A stretch of 64,000 nucleotides of DNA, taken from an uncultured Clostridia bacterium (GTDB taxonomy: Bacteria > Bacillota > Clostridia > Christensenellales > UBA1242). Within the stretch, counting starts at the first letter, position 1. Every line of letters starts with the position of its first letter. The position numbers were made by a program, and so were the translations under genes. Shown piece after piece: positions 1 to 8,717 of the stretch. The notes under the pieces are model-generated. The model was not told the origin of the DNA, searched no databases, and worked only from the letters and a program-made list of their open reading frames with translations. The stretch covers positions 226,514 to 290,513 of the forward strand of contig CAOJSF010000001.1 in the NCBI GenBank assembly GCA_948442695.1, read 5' to 3'.

Positions 1-1
1 C

Positions 2-970
2 TCTCAAGAAACTGCAAAGGTTTTTGAAAAAAGAAATATTTATAAAGATGATGACAGCGGAAAGGTGTTTTTGATTTCACTTCTTGCACCCATTGTTATG
101 GCATTTTTGTTTTCCTTTGTTGCAAGTCAAATCGCAAGAGGAATGGAAGTTAAGGTAGAAGATATAACAGAATCGCTTGGATATTATCTTGCTTTTTCAA
201 TTTGCACTTTGATACTTCTTGTCGGGATAGTGCTTTTATATAATAAAAATAAAAAAATATCATTTTCTGCACTCAATATAAATTTTAAAATAAAATGGCA
301 CACCTATCTTATAATAATAGCGCTCGGTGTTGTTTCTCTTTTTGGAATACAATATTTTATAGGTGCTGTTGATAATCTGCTTGACCTTATCGGTTTTCCT
401 TTGAAAGGGGACATCTCAATTTTAAATCCTACAAGTTGGGGCAAATATATTCTTGCAATATTTGCTATGGCACTGTTTCCTGCAATCGGCGAGGAACTTG
501 TTTTTAGAGGCGTTGTTTTTCAGGGACTTAGAAGTCGTTTTAACGATATAAGTGCAATAATGCTTTCATCTTTTATGTTTGCAATAATGCATCAAAGCCT
601 TCAACAGTTGATTTACCCATTTATTTTGGGTTGTATAATGGGCTGGGTATTTTTAAGGACTGGCTCACTTGTAAGTTCAATTCTGCTTCACTTTACAAAC
701 AATTTTTTAGTTGTTACATTTGTATTCATTGAAAATATGACAGGATTTTCACTTGCTTTAAAAAGCACATGGTGGTTCTATATAGTCGCAATAGTTCTGC
801 TTGCCATTACATTTGGCATATGCTATATTATAGATAGGTTTTATTTCCATCATAAGAGTGCATTTAATCAAGAAAAAACATCAGAAAAAACTTCTAAAAT
901 TGTCTATATTTCTCTTGCTGTTGGTGTAGTGCTTTTGGTTTTGTCGACAATTCTTATGTTTGTATCATAA
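2..970 (+). CDS. CPBP family intramembrane metalloprotease, 5' end outside window
   Basis: This is a multi-pass membrane protein of the CPBP (CAAX protease and bacteriocin-processing, Abi) family. The glutamate pair in EELVFRG (near nt 491), the FAIMH motif and the HFTNN motif are the three conserved metal and catalytic blocks of the family. About eight hydrophobic segments are visible. The reading frame is open to the window edge with no ATG. The residues before the first membrane segment look like a normal soluble N-terminus, so the true start lies upstream and the GTG at 65 is probably internal. The gene is followed at 1079 by a second CPBP gene, so the two may be paralogues. The substrate cannot be inferred. 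Confidence 0.85.
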   Translation, partial: SQETAKVFEKRNIYKDDDSGKVFLISLLAPIVMAFLFSFVASQIARGMEVKVEDITESLGYYLAFSICTLILLVGIVLLYNKNKKISFSALNINFKIKWHTYLIIIALGVVSLFGIQYFIGAVDNLLDLIGFPLKGDISILNPTSWGKYILAIFAMALFPAIGEELVFRGVVFQGLRSRFNDISAIMLSSFMFAIMHQSLQQLIYPFILGCIMGWVFLRTGSLVSSILLHFTNNFLVVTFVFIENMTGFSLALKSTWWFYIVAIVLLAITFGICYIIDRFYFHHKSAFNQEKTSEKTSKIVYISLAVGVVLLVLSTILMFVS

Positions 971-1078
971 AATAACATAAGAGTTGCATAAATCTTCAAA
1001 TTTTTATTAAATTTTACAAAGTTTTTATAATTAATAATGACAAATATGAATAAAATACAAAAGGAAAAGAAGGAGATC

Positions 1079-2239
1079 ATGTCTTTTAAAAATAAATTAT
1101 TAAGGGTTACTTTGTATTGCTACATTCCTATCATTGTGATATTTGCAATCATAAGGATGTTGTCTGCATTTGGCCTTTTAAATTTTCTTAATAATTTTTA
1201 TGGTGATATTGTCCTTAATTTGTTTATTCAGGTAGGGCTTTTGTTTATCATGTCAATATTCCTTTTTGCGGGATTTTTGAAAGCAAAACCAAAGAGCGTA
1301 GTTAAATTTTTTGGATTTAAGAAAATTACTTTAAAACAAATTTTAATTACAGTCCTTATAGGAATTGTGGTTTATATATTAAATGTCCTTATCACAACAT
1401 TTTTTAATTCATTTCTTGCCGCTTTAGGATATCAGTTTACAAGCAGTGGTTCTGCTATGACATCGTATCCATTCTGGCTTTTAATTGTCAATCTTTTTAT
1501 TACTGCAGTTTTGCCTGGAGTATGTGAAGAGGTCGCACACAGAGGGATGCTTTTAAAAGGTTTTTCACCACTAGGTGCAAAAAAAGCAATTCTATTTTCT
1601 GCACTTTTGTTTGGACTTTTACATTTGAATATAGAACAATTTTTTTATGCGACATTAATCGGAATGCTAGTAGGTTATACTGCCTTAAGATGTGAAAGTA
1701 TTGTTCCTGCAATGATTATCCATTTTATGAACAATGCAATGTCTGTATTTATGGGCTATTCAAGTTTTCACGGCTTAGGTCTTGATAAAGGTTTTTATAT
1801 CCTTCAATCATGGCTGACAAATAGTCCTGTTCTCGGTCTGATTTTTATGTTGCTTTTAATAACTTCACTTTTCTATCTTTTGATTTTCCTTTTAAAACGA
1901 CTTTTCAAAAGCACCACGCTTTCAAGAATGAACAGAATGCAAAGGGCAATGATTGAGCATTTTGAAAGAGAAAAGTTTTTGCAAGAAGTCAACAATATCA
2001 CAAACGGTGATATGAGAGAGGTTTCTGATAAAGTTTTGCAGGAATTATTTATAGAAAATTTTGATTCAATTTATCTTGTATTAACCAAACAGATAGGATG
2101 GGAAAATGAAATTGAAAGCAAGTTGATAAATGATGAAAAAGATTTTAAACTTGACAAAATTTCAAAGATACTTCTTATTACAACTTTTGTTATAGTAGGT
2201 GTATTGACATTCTTTACATTCATTTGGGGTGTTATATGA
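1079..2239 (+). CDS. CPBP family intramembrane metalloprotease
   Basis: A second CPBP protease follows the first after about 110 bp. EEVAHRG at about residue 150, FGLLH and HFMNN give the family motifs. The start at 1079 is chosen because AAGGAG sits 5 nt upstream; an ATG at 1037 lacks a ribosome site. After the CPBP core a region of about 110 residues, charged and helical, leads to a final membrane segment at the C-terminus, which is more than the family core needs. The stop overlaps the rlmH start (ATGA), so the two are translationally coupled. The family does CAAX-like processing or bacteriocin self-immunity; the role here is unknown. Confidence 0.85.
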   Translation: MSFKNKLLRVTLYCYIPIIVIFAIIRMLSAFGLLNFLNNFYGDIVLNLFIQVGLLFIMSIFLFAGFLKAKPKSVVKFFGFKKITLKQILITVLIGIVVYILNVLITTFFNSFLAALGYQFTSSGSAMTSYPFWLLIVNLFITAVLPGVCEEVAHRGMLLKGFSPLGAKKAILFSALLFGLLHLNIEQFFYATLIGMLVGYTALRCESIVPAMIIHFMNNAMSVFMGYSSFHGLGLDKGFYILQSWLTNSPVLGLIFMLLLITSLFYLLIFLLKRLFKSTTLSRMNRMQRAMIEHFEREKFLQEVNNITNGDMREVSDKVLQELFIENFDSIYLVLTKQIGWENEIESKLINDEKDFKLDKISKILLITTFVIVGVLTFFTFIWGVI

Positions 2240-2694
2240 TTTCTATAAGAGTGGTTTGTGTAGGCAATCTTAAAGAAAAATTTTGGATTGATGCCATAAA
2301 TGAATATAAAAAAAGATTGTCAAGATTTTGCAGGCTTGAAATTATAGAACTTGAAGAGCAAAATAAATTTGACAATATTGAAAAAATAAAAGCAGTTGAA
2401 GGGGAAGAGATTTTATCAAAACTTGAAGGCAAAAACATTTTGCTTGATATAAATGGCAAAAACATATCAAGTGAAGAGTTTGCAGAAAAGATTGAGGACT
2501 TATCAATGCAATCAAGCACCATAACATTTGTCATCGGTGGGTCGTATGGGGTGAGTGAACAGGTTAAGTTGCAAATCAAAGATAAAGTATCATTTGGAAG
2601 GGCGACATTTCCTCACAATTTGGCAAGAGTGATATTGCTTGAACAAGTTTATCGAAGTTTTATGATAAATTCAAACAGTAAATATCATAAATAA
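2236..2694 (+). CDS. rlmH: 23S rRNA pseudouridine1915 N3-methyltransferase RlmH
   Basis: RlmH is a SPOUT-family methyltransferase. It transfers methyl from SAM to the N3 of pseudouridine 1915 in helix 69 of 23S rRNA, acting on the assembled ribosome. The 152-residue length is standard. The FVIGGSYGVS block (SAM-binding knot) and the C-terminal run of LLEQVYRSF and YHK are characteristic of the family. The start is the ATG overlapping the stop of the CPBP gene, giving 152 residues; the longer TTG-like extension was rejected. A hairpin terminator follows at 2761. Confidence 0.95.
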   Translation: MISIRVVCVGNLKEKFWIDAINEYKKRLSRFCRLEIIELEEQNKFDNIEKIKAVEGEEILSKLEGKNILLDINGKNISSEEFAEKIEDLSMQSSTITFVIGGSYGVSEQVKLQIKDKVSFGRATFPHNLARVILLEQVYRSFMINSNSKYHK

Positions 2695-2760
2695 AAATTA
2701 CAATAAATTATAAAATAAAAAAGGATGATTTGTTTGATTTTTCAAAAAATCTACAAAAAA

Positions 2761-2788
2761 AACATGGTTTAAACAAACCATGTTTTTA
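2761..2788 (+). terminator. Rho-independent terminator after rlmH
   Basis: AACATGGTTT and AAACCATGTT form a 10-bp stem with a 4-nt loop, followed by a short T-run. It also lies 3' of the convergent minus-strand genes at 2810-3298, so it may serve both strands. Confidence 0.75.
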
Positions 2789-2809
2789 AAATGAAAACAA
2801 GAAGATTAT

Positions 2810-2896
2810 TTAAAAGAGATTGAAAAATAGGGAAGCAAATGCACAACCGATAAAAATGACAGAAAGTGTAATAAGTGAAAGATTTCTAAAATTCAT
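2810..2896 (-). CDS. Possible 28-residue membrane peptide
   Basis: A short frame starts 3 nt after the stop of the DUF378 gene on the same strand. It encodes 28 residues, nearly all hydrophobic after MNFRN, ending in FFNLF. The start has AGAGG about 7 nt upstream. Position, ribosome site and a single clear transmembrane stretch argue for a real small membrane protein. It is too short for composition statistics and I recognise no family. It could be a chance open frame in AT-rich DNA. Confidence 0.4.
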   Translation of the reverse strand: MNFRNLSLITLSVIFIGCAFASLFFNLF

Positions 2897-2899
2897 ATG

Positions 2900-3298
2900 T
2901 TACCTCTTGTCGTCAAAATGCTCGTCAAAAAGACCGGAACTATGTCTTTCTCTTTCTTCTTGATAGTCATCATCTTTGAAATTATCTTCTCCGCTTTCTA
3001 TATTGTAGGCGTGTGCGTATGAACCTTTTTCAAAAGTCTTTTCTTCATTGTTTTTGTCTATCTTGCTTGCAAGGTCTTTCTTGTTTCTTTTAGAAAGGAT
3101 GTTGAGAGTCCCTTTGCCTTTGACAAGTTTAAAAACCAAAAACAAACTTGAAGCACCGACTATAATATAAATTATTCTAGAAAGAATGCTTGCTTGATAA
3201 CCAAATATTCCGGCAACAAAATCATATTGTAAAAGCCCTATCATAAGCCAGTTTGCCGAGCCTATGAGGGTGAGTAAAAAAGCAATAATAGTAATCAT
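2900..3298 (-). CDS. DUF378 domain membrane protein
   Basis: The first ~65 residues carry two hydrophobic segments with the GSANWLMIGL and IIYIIVGASS patterns typical of the DUF378 (YuzA-like) family of small membrane proteins. A ~65-residue hydrophilic, mostly acidic C-terminal tail follows (rich in K then E/D), longer than most members. The function of the family is unknown. The gene is convergent with rlmH and divergent from greA, with a possible 28-residue peptide immediately downstream. Confidence 0.75.
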   Translation of the reverse strand: MITIIAFLLTLIGSANWLMIGLLQYDFVAGIFGYQASILSRIIYIIVGASSLFLVFKLVKGKGTLNILSKRNKKDLASKIDKNNEEKTFEKGSYAHAYNIESGEDNFKDDDYQEERERHSSGLFDEHFDDKR

Positions 3299-3363
3299 TA
3301 TTTTCCTCCGACAATATTATCTTTCGCATTTAAAAGAAAATAATTCAAATTTATTAAATATTG

Positions 3364-3392
3364 TTGACATTTCGGTCAATAATACATATAAT
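3364..3392 (+). promoter_or_regulatory. Consensus sigma-70/sigma-A promoter for greA
   Basis: A perfect TTGACA (3364-3369) and a perfect TATAAT (3387-3392) are separated by exactly 17 nt, about 85 nt upstream of greA. Confidence 0.85.
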
Positions 3393-3476
3393 ATAAGAGG
3401 AAATTTAATAAAGCCAAAATGTTGCTTTGTCAATTTTTGACGGGTGACTTTTTTAAATCAATAAAAGGAGTTTAAT

Positions 3477-3950
3477 ATGACACATTTTTTAACAGCCGAA
3501 GGCAAAAAACAATTAGAGGAAAAACTCGCTTATTATAAATCAACAAGAAGAATAGAAGCCAGTGAAAAAATTGCAATAGCAAGAGAATTTGGTGACCTTT
3601 CTGAAAATGCTGAATATGACGCAGCGAAGGAAGAACAAGGACAGATTGAGGCAGAAATTCGTGAAATGGAAGACATTCTTCTCAACTGCCAAATTATAGA
3701 CAACTCTGCAGAGGAAGGAGTGGTGAGTATAGGCTCAACAGTCACTGTTTATGACGAAGAATTTGATGAAAATTTAGTTCTTCAAATCTTAGGTTCAACT
3801 GAAAGCAATCCTGCAAAAGGAATCATCAGCAACAATTCACCAGTAGGTTCTGCACTTATCGGAAAGAAGGTTGGAGACCGTGTTGTTGTCAAAATGGGTG
3901 GTGATAACGAGATGATTTACAAAATTCTTGAGGTAAAACACAATATTTAG
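3477..3950 (+). CDS. greA: Transcription elongation factor GreA
   Basis: GreA enters the RNA polymerase secondary channel and stimulates cleavage of backtracked RNA. The 157-residue length is standard. The N-terminal coiled coil contains the conserved acidic tip in GDLSENAEYDAAKEEQ (about residues 41-56), which positions the catalytic magnesium. The C-terminal FKBP-like domain has the usual NSPVGSALIGKKVGD block. AAAGGAG precedes the ATG by 8 nt. It is monocistronic, with a consensus promoter and a strong terminator. Confidence 0.97.
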   Translation: MTHFLTAEGKKQLEEKLAYYKSTRRIEASEKIAIAREFGDLSENAEYDAAKEEQGQIEAEIREMEDILLNCQIIDNSAEEGVVSIGSTVTVYDEEFDENLVLQILGSTESNPAKGIISNNSPVGSALIGKKVGDRVVVKMGGDNEMIYKILEVKHNI

Positions 3951-3962
3951 GCTAAAAATGAT

Positions 3963-3999
3963 AAATTTGACAAGATTTCTCTTGCCAAATTTGTTTTTT
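3963..3999 (+). terminator. Rho-independent terminator after greA
   Basis: AAATTTG/CAAATTT plus CAAG/CTTG form an interrupted 11-bp stem followed by seven T residues. Confidence 0.8.
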
Positions 4000-4076
4000 T
4001 GTAGTAAAATAAATATGAATGAATGTTGGTCAACAGGCTTGACAACAAAAACACTTTTTGATAGGCAATAATAATT

Positions 4077-5003
4077 ATGATGTTTAAAAATTCTTGTAGA
4101 CTTTTATGTGCAAATTTTGCTGGAGTATGGAAACTTCTTGTTTACCATATTTTGTCTATTGCTGTCTGCATGGGGCTTTTGGCTGTTTTTTATCAAAACT
4201 ACTTTGATTTTATTGCTCAAGCAAGTGCAAAAGCAAACCTTGCTTCTGTTTGGGACACAGGCACACTGTATGGTGCTTCATTTGCAAAAGCATTGACTAT
4301 TGCGATAAACTTTGTGATTTTTTTCTTTCAAATTATGTTTGCTGAAAATATAGGAATAGGAATTTATTTCTGTGTGATTGTATTTTTACTTTTGCCTATT
4401 TTTATGAACATAGGCAAGGTTGTCACTTGCGAACTGATGTATGGATATATGTCAGCCTGTCAAAAACAAAGTTTTACTGGCACCTTTCTTAAGACATTGA
4501 AAACAAGCCTTTCTTATTCACTGTTCAAAGTGTTTTATACTTTGCCTTTCAATGTTCTTATTGTGCTGGGTATGTGGTCGCTTACAAGGGTAAACAACAA
4601 TATTTTTGACCATTTTATGCCTTTTGCTTTTGTGATTTTGACAGCACTTCTTATGTCTATTAAAGAACTTTTCAATGCTGGATGGGCTCCTGCAAAAGTT
4701 GTGTATGACCATAATATTCTTTCATCTTATACAATCGGAATGAGGGCAGTTCTTCGCAGAGGTGCAAGAGTGTTTTCAACCGCTATTATTGTATATTTAC
4801 TTGCGGTAGTGCTTTCTATGGTGCTGGGACTTTATTCAATAATTATCATACTTCCTATATTGCCTGCATTTATTCATATCTTTGAAATGGTATGCTTTTT
4901 CTCAAGTCAAGGTATGAGATTTTATGTTGATAATGATACAATCCTATCGCCAAAAAGACTTGAAGAAGTCGACAAACTTGAAGATGCGAAGTATATAATC
5001 TAA
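4077..5003 (+). CDS. Uncharacterised multi-pass membrane protein
   Basis: A 308-residue protein with about six hydrophobic segments (roughly residues 20-40, 75-90, 100-118, 155-180, 185-205 and 235-270) separated by short loops. Its organisation recalls the DUF624/YesL type of membrane proteins, but no diagnostic motif is visible, so no family is assigned. The ribosome site is weak. It is flanked by terminators on both sides (3963 and 5051) and therefore probably monocistronic. It lies directly upstream of rnj, but nothing in the sequence links the functions. Confidence 0.7.
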   Translation: MMFKNSCRLLCANFAGVWKLLVYHILSIAVCMGLLAVFYQNYFDFIAQASAKANLASVWDTGTLYGASFAKALTIAINFVIFFFQIMFAENIGIGIYFCVIVFLLLPIFMNIGKVVTCELMYGYMSACQKQSFTGTFLKTLKTSLSYSLFKVFYTLPFNVLIVLGMWSLTRVNNNIFDHFMPFAFVILTALLMSIKELFNAGWAPAKVVYDHNILSSYTIGMRAVLRRGARVFSTAIIVYLLAVVLSMVLGLYSIIIILPILPAFIHIFEMVCFFSSQGMRFYVDNDTILSPKRLEEVDKLEDAKYII

Positions 5004-5050
5004 AAAATATTGCAAAAATTATAAAAAAGAATTTATTTATATCAAATTAA

Positions 5051-5085
5051 ACAAAAGTGAAAATTAAAATATTTCACTTTTGTTT
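5051..5085 (+). terminator. Rho-independent terminator
   Basis: ACAAAAGTGAAA and TTTCACTTTTGT form a 12-bp stem around an 8-nt loop, followed by TTTTG. It separates the membrane protein from rnj. Confidence 0.75.
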
Positions 5086-5240
5086 TGTGCAGAAGATTAT
5101 CATTTGCAAAATCGCTTTTATTAAGTGATGTATTTTTAGAGAAATTTTAAAATACTTTAAATTAAAAGTTTATAAAGAGAAATTTAATATTTGACTGGAC
5201 AATTGAATATTGAAATAAAAAAAATTAAAAAGGAGAAAAA

Positions 5241-6899
5241 ATGAACAACAACAAATTAAAAATTACTTTTTTGGGAGGGGTTGGTGAAATAGGAAAAAAT
5301 ATGACCGCTCTTGAATACAATGATGAAATCATTATTGTGGACGCTGGATTGACTTTTCCAGATGATGACCTGCCAGGAATTGATATCGTTATTCCAGATA
5401 TGTCATATATAATTGAAAATAAGGACAAGATTAAGGCACTTATTCTCACTCATGGTCATGAAGACCACATAGGGGCAGTTCCATTCTTGCTTGAACAGGT
5501 GCAGATGCCTGTATATGGCTCAAGACTTACACTTGCTCTTGTAGAGAATAAAATGAAAGAGCATCCAAAAGTAAAGTATAAATGGGTGGCGGTTAAACCT
5601 AGAAATGTGCTAAAACTGGGCAACTTCGTAATCGAGTTTATCAAAGTAAGTCACTCAATCGCAGGTGCTTTGGCTCTCTCAATAACCACTCCTGCAGGGA
5701 CAATCGTGCACACTGGTGACTTCAAAATTGATTATGAACCTATTGACGGCGAAATGACAGATCTTTCAAGGGTTGGTGAAATCGGTCGAAAAGGTGTTTC
5801 TCTTCTTTTATGCGAAAGCACAAATGTATGTCGAAAAGGTTATTCAATGAGTGAAAAATCTGTTGGAAGAACTCTTGAAGAAATTATAAAAAATCATGCA
5901 AACAATCGTATCATTGTTGCAACTTTTGCCTCAAATATCCATAGAATGCAACAGATTTTAAGTATTGCTGAAAAATATAACAGAAAAATCGCTTTCACTG
6001 GACGAAGCATGATAAATGTAAGTGAGGTTGCTTTAAAACTGGGAGAACTCAAGTTTAATCGTGATAATATCGTAGACCTTGAAAAAGTTGACAAGATGGA
6101 TGATAAAGAGATTCTCATTATGACAACTGGCAGTCAGGGAGAACCTATGAGTGCTCTTACAAGAATGGCATCAGGTGAATTTAAAAACCTTAAAATCAGA
6201 AAAAATGACCTTGTTATTCTTTCTGCATCTCCTATTCCTGGAAATGAAAAAAATGTTTATAATGTAATCAATGCTCTTTATAAACTGGGCGCAGATGTAA
6301 TTTATGATGAACTTGCCGATGTTCACACCTCAGGTCACGCCTGCCAGGAAGAATTGAAACTTATGCACAGCCTTGTAAAACCAAAGTTCTTCATGCCTGT
6401 TCATGGAGAATATAGACATCTTAAAACTCATAAAGAACTTGCTATGGCTCTGGGCATGGAAGAGCGTAACATAATCCTGCCTAGCATCGGAATGCAGGTT
6501 GAACTTTCTGCAAACTCAATGAAGGCTGTCCGCACAGTTAAAGCAGGACAAAGACTTGTTGACGGAATAGGCATCGGTGATATGGACAGCAATGTTCTTC
6601 GTGAGCGTAAACAACTTTCTGAAGACGGCATTTGTGTTGTATGTGTCAACATCAACAATGTTGCAGGTGAGGTGATAGGAGATCCATTTATCATCACTCG
6701 TGGTGTGGTTTATGCAGATGAACAGGAAAGTTTTGTTCAAGATGCAAAGGCTTGCATAATTGCTTCATTAAAAGAGGCAGATCTAAGAGGGGTTGACCCA
6801 ACAATGATTCGCTCATCACTTAGAAGAAATGTATCAAACTTTATTTTTAAAAGGACAAAACGCCGTCCTATGATTTTGACTATTGTCACTTTGGGTTAG
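5241..6899 (+). CDS. rnj: Ribonuclease J
   Basis: RNase J is the 5'-3' exo- and endoribonuclease of Gram-positive mRNA decay and rRNA maturation. The metallo-beta-lactamase motif HGHEDH is at residues 71-76. The beta-CASP region contains the TTGSQGEPMSAL block and the FMPVHGEYRH motif, both hallmarks of the family. The 552 residues match the usual 555. GGAG precedes the ATG. A single copy is seen here, whereas Bacillus has J1 and J2. The gene is followed 2 nt later by a methyltransferase gene and probably co-transcribed with it. Confidence 0.96.
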   Translation: MNNNKLKITFLGGVGEIGKNMTALEYNDEIIIVDAGLTFPDDDLPGIDIVIPDMSYIIENKDKIKALILTHGHEDHIGAVPFLLEQVQMPVYGSRLTLALVENKMKEHPKVKYKWVAVKPRNVLKLGNFVIEFIKVSHSIAGALALSITTPAGTIVHTGDFKIDYEPIDGEMTDLSRVGEIGRKGVSLLLCESTNVCRKGYSMSEKSVGRTLEEIIKNHANNRIIVATFASNIHRMQQILSIAEKYNRKIAFTGRSMINVSEVALKLGELKFNRDNIVDLEKVDKMDDKEILIMTTGSQGEPMSALTRMASGEFKNLKIRKNDLVILSASPIPGNEKNVYNVINALYKLGADVIYDELADVHTSGHACQEELKLMHSLVKPKFFMPVHGEYRHLKTHKELAMALGMEERNIILPSIGMQVELSANSMKAVRTVKAGQRLVDGIGIGDMDSNVLRERKQLSEDGICVVCVNINNVAGEVIGDPFIITRGVVYADEQESFVQDAKACIIASLKEADLRGVDPTMIRSSLRRNVSNFIFKRTKRRPMILTIVTLG

Positions 6900-6901
6900 T
6901 C

Positions 6902-7519
6902 ATGAAAAGAATTGAAGAAAAATTGCAAGAACTTAAAATCTTTGCAAGGCAAAATTATGTGCCTATAGTGCGAGATGAAACAATTAAGATGATTGTAAAA
7001 ATTTTGAAAGAAAGCAACTGCAAGAGTATTTTAGAAATCGGCACTGCAATCGGTTATTCTGGCATTATTATGCTTGCTTTCTCTTCTTCTGAATCCTATC
7101 TTACAACCATTGAAAAGAATGAGGAGCGTTATCGTCAGGCACAGCAGAATTTTAAAGATGCAAATTTGCTTGATAGAGCAAGTTTAGTTTTAGGCGATGC
7201 TTATGAGGAATTAAACAAACTTATTGAAGATAAGAAAAAGTTTGATTTTATATTTTTGGATGGGCCAAAAGGTCAATATATAAAATATCTTCCTTTGTTA
7301 AAGCAACTGTTAAACGAAAATGGAATTTTGTTTGCAGATAATATTTTGCTGGGAGGATTGCTTAAAAATGAACTTGCAATAACCCATAAAAACAGAACTA
7401 TGTTCAACAACATGAACAAATTTTTATCACAAATACAAAATGATTGTGATTTTGAAACTGAGATTTATGAAATAGATGACGGATTTTTGATAAGTAAATT
7501 GAAAAAATCAACAGATTAA
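6902..7519 (+). CDS. SAM-dependent O-methyltransferase, TrmR-like
   Basis: A class I methyltransferase of the catechol-O-methyltransferase-like group (Methyltransf_3). The SAM site is ILEIGTAIGYSG at about residues 40-51, and FIFLDGPKGQY near residue 117 gives the metal-binding aspartate. Firmicute members (YrrM/TrmR) methylate 5-hydroxyuridine at position 34 of tRNA. That role is likely here given the length (205) and similarity of motifs, but it is not proven by context: the usual peptidase U32 neighbours are absent. It begins 2 nt after rnj, and its stop lies inside the terminator stem. Confidence 0.8.
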   Translation: MKRIEEKLQELKIFARQNYVPIVRDETIKMIVKILKESNCKSILEIGTAIGYSGIIMLAFSSSESYLTTIEKNEERYRQAQQNFKDANLLDRASLVLGDAYEELNKLIEDKKKFDFIFLDGPKGQYIKYLPLLKQLLNENGILFADNILLGGLLKNELAITHKNRTMFNNMNKFLSQIQNDCDFETEIYEIDDGFLISKLKKSTD

Positions 7520-7541
7520 ACAAATTCTGTTGTTTTTTTTT
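7509..7541 (+). terminator. Rho-independent terminator overlapping the stop codon
   Basis: CAACAGA and TCTGTTG pair around a 10-nt loop, followed by nine T residues. The TAA of the methyltransferase lies in the loop region, an economical gene end. Confidence 0.85.
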
Positions 7542-7567
7542 GAGATATTTGTTACAATATAACTATT

Positions 7568-8125
7568 ATGAAATTCGAGTATGATATTATAACATTTTTT
7601 CAAGCGAATGCCACACCAGGGTGGTTGGCTTTTTTTCAGACAGTGACACTTTTAGGAAGTTATTTAGGTCTTTTGATAACTTTTATTATTGTATTTTTGA
7701 AAAATAAAAAGTTGACAATTCCTCTTGTGTTGGTTTTTATTGTTGGTTCGGCAATAAATTTTGGCTTAAAACATATAATTGCAAGGTCTCGTCCTTTTGA
7801 CACTTATAGTGATATTGTAAATTATGGCAATGAGGATGGTTATAGTATGCCTTCTGGGCATAGTCTATGTGCAGGAATTTTTACAACATTCTTAATCTAT
7901 ACTCTTTTTATTTCAGCAAAATCAAAGTGGACATTAGGGCTGGGCACTTTCACCATTATACTTTTCCCTTTACTTGTTGCACTTTCAAGAATGGTTTTGG
8001 GTGTGCATTATTTCACTGATACCTTGATGGGACTATGTCTAGGTTCGCTTTTTGCAATTATTTCTATTTTAATTTTTAATTTTGCAACAGGAAATAGAAG
8101 AGGAAATTTTAAAAATAGAAAGTGA
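7568..8125 (+). CDS. PAP2 superfamily membrane phosphatase
   Basis: A 185-residue multi-pass PAP2 (type 2 phosphatidic acid phosphatase) protein. The three signature blocks are present: KHIIARSRP (K-x6-RP), MPSGHS (PSGH) and RMVLGVHYFTD (SR-x5-H-x3-D). They form the phosphohistidine active site at the membrane surface. Relatives dephosphorylate undecaprenyl pyrophosphate or phosphatidylglycerophosphate; the sequence does not choose between these. There is no clear ribosome site, and a TACAAT/TATAAC -10-like stretch ends about 10 nt before the ATG, so the leader is very short. Confidence 0.88.
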   Translation: MKFEYDIITFFQANATPGWLAFFQTVTLLGSYLGLLITFIIVFLKNKKLTIPLVLVFIVGSAINFGLKHIIARSRPFDTYSDIVNYGNEDGYSMPSGHSLCAGIFTTFLIYTLFISAKSKWTLGLGTFTIILFPLLVALSRMVLGVHYFTDTLMGLCLGSLFAIISILIFNFATGNRRGNFKNRK

Positions 8126-8267
8126 TCTTTTTACGATAAAATTTAAACTTGTTTAGTTTAATAATAAAAAAGTAATCTTGATATAAAAGTAAAATTGACA
8201 AAGATAAAAGTTTGAAAAGATTTAGGTTTATTGACTAATATTATAAATCGTATTTAAGGAGATATTT

Positions 8268-8717
8268 ATGGAAGAAGTTTTGTCGATTGTGACAAAAAAT
8301 GAAAACGAGACTATGCTTGTTGGAGAAAAACTGGCAAAGACGGTTGGCAAAGGTGTTGTTTTTACGCTTGTAGGAGATTTGGGTGCTGGAAAAACTCATT
8401 TTGTAAAGGGCTTTGTGAAAGGACTGGGCTCTGACGAACTTGTTACAAGCCCGACATTTACACTTCTAAATGTTTATGAGAGGGGCAAAATGCCTGTGTA
8501 TCACTTTGATATGTATCGACTTGAAGATGTTTCTGAAGCACAAGAACTGGGCTTTGATGAATATTTTGACCTCAAAAGTCTTGATGGGGTTGTTTTAGTT
8601 GAGTGGCCTGAAAAGGTTGAGGGACTTATAAATTGTCCGCATATTCAAATTAAAATTGAAGATATTGATTCTAGCAAAAGAAAAATTGTCATTGCAAGCA
8701 ATGGAGGCGAGAAATGA
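8268..8717 (+). CDS. tsaE: tRNA threonylcarbamoyladenosine biosynthesis ATPase TsaE
   Basis: TsaE is the ATPase partner of TsaB-TsaD in forming t6A37 in ANN-decoding tRNAs. The Walker A site GDLGAGKTH is at residues 36-44, followed by the family block TSPTFTLLNVY and the Walker-B-like VLVEWPEK. The length of 149 is standard. AAGGAGAT precedes the ATG. The gene overlaps tsaB by 4 nt (ATGA), as in many Firmicutes. tsaD is not in the window. Confidence 0.95.
   Translation: MEEVLSIVTKNENETMLVGEKLAKTVGKGVVFTLVGDLGAGKTHFVKGFVKGLGSDELVTSPTFTLLNVYERGKMPVYHFDMYRLEDVSEAQELGFDEYFDLKSLDGVVLVEWPEKVEGLINCPHIQIKIEDIDSSKRKIVIASNGGEK

Noticed and set aside
65-970. GTG at 65 as the true start of the first CPBP gene
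   Set aside because: The same frame is open and coding-like back to base 2, and no ribosome site lies before the GTG. The start is outside the window.
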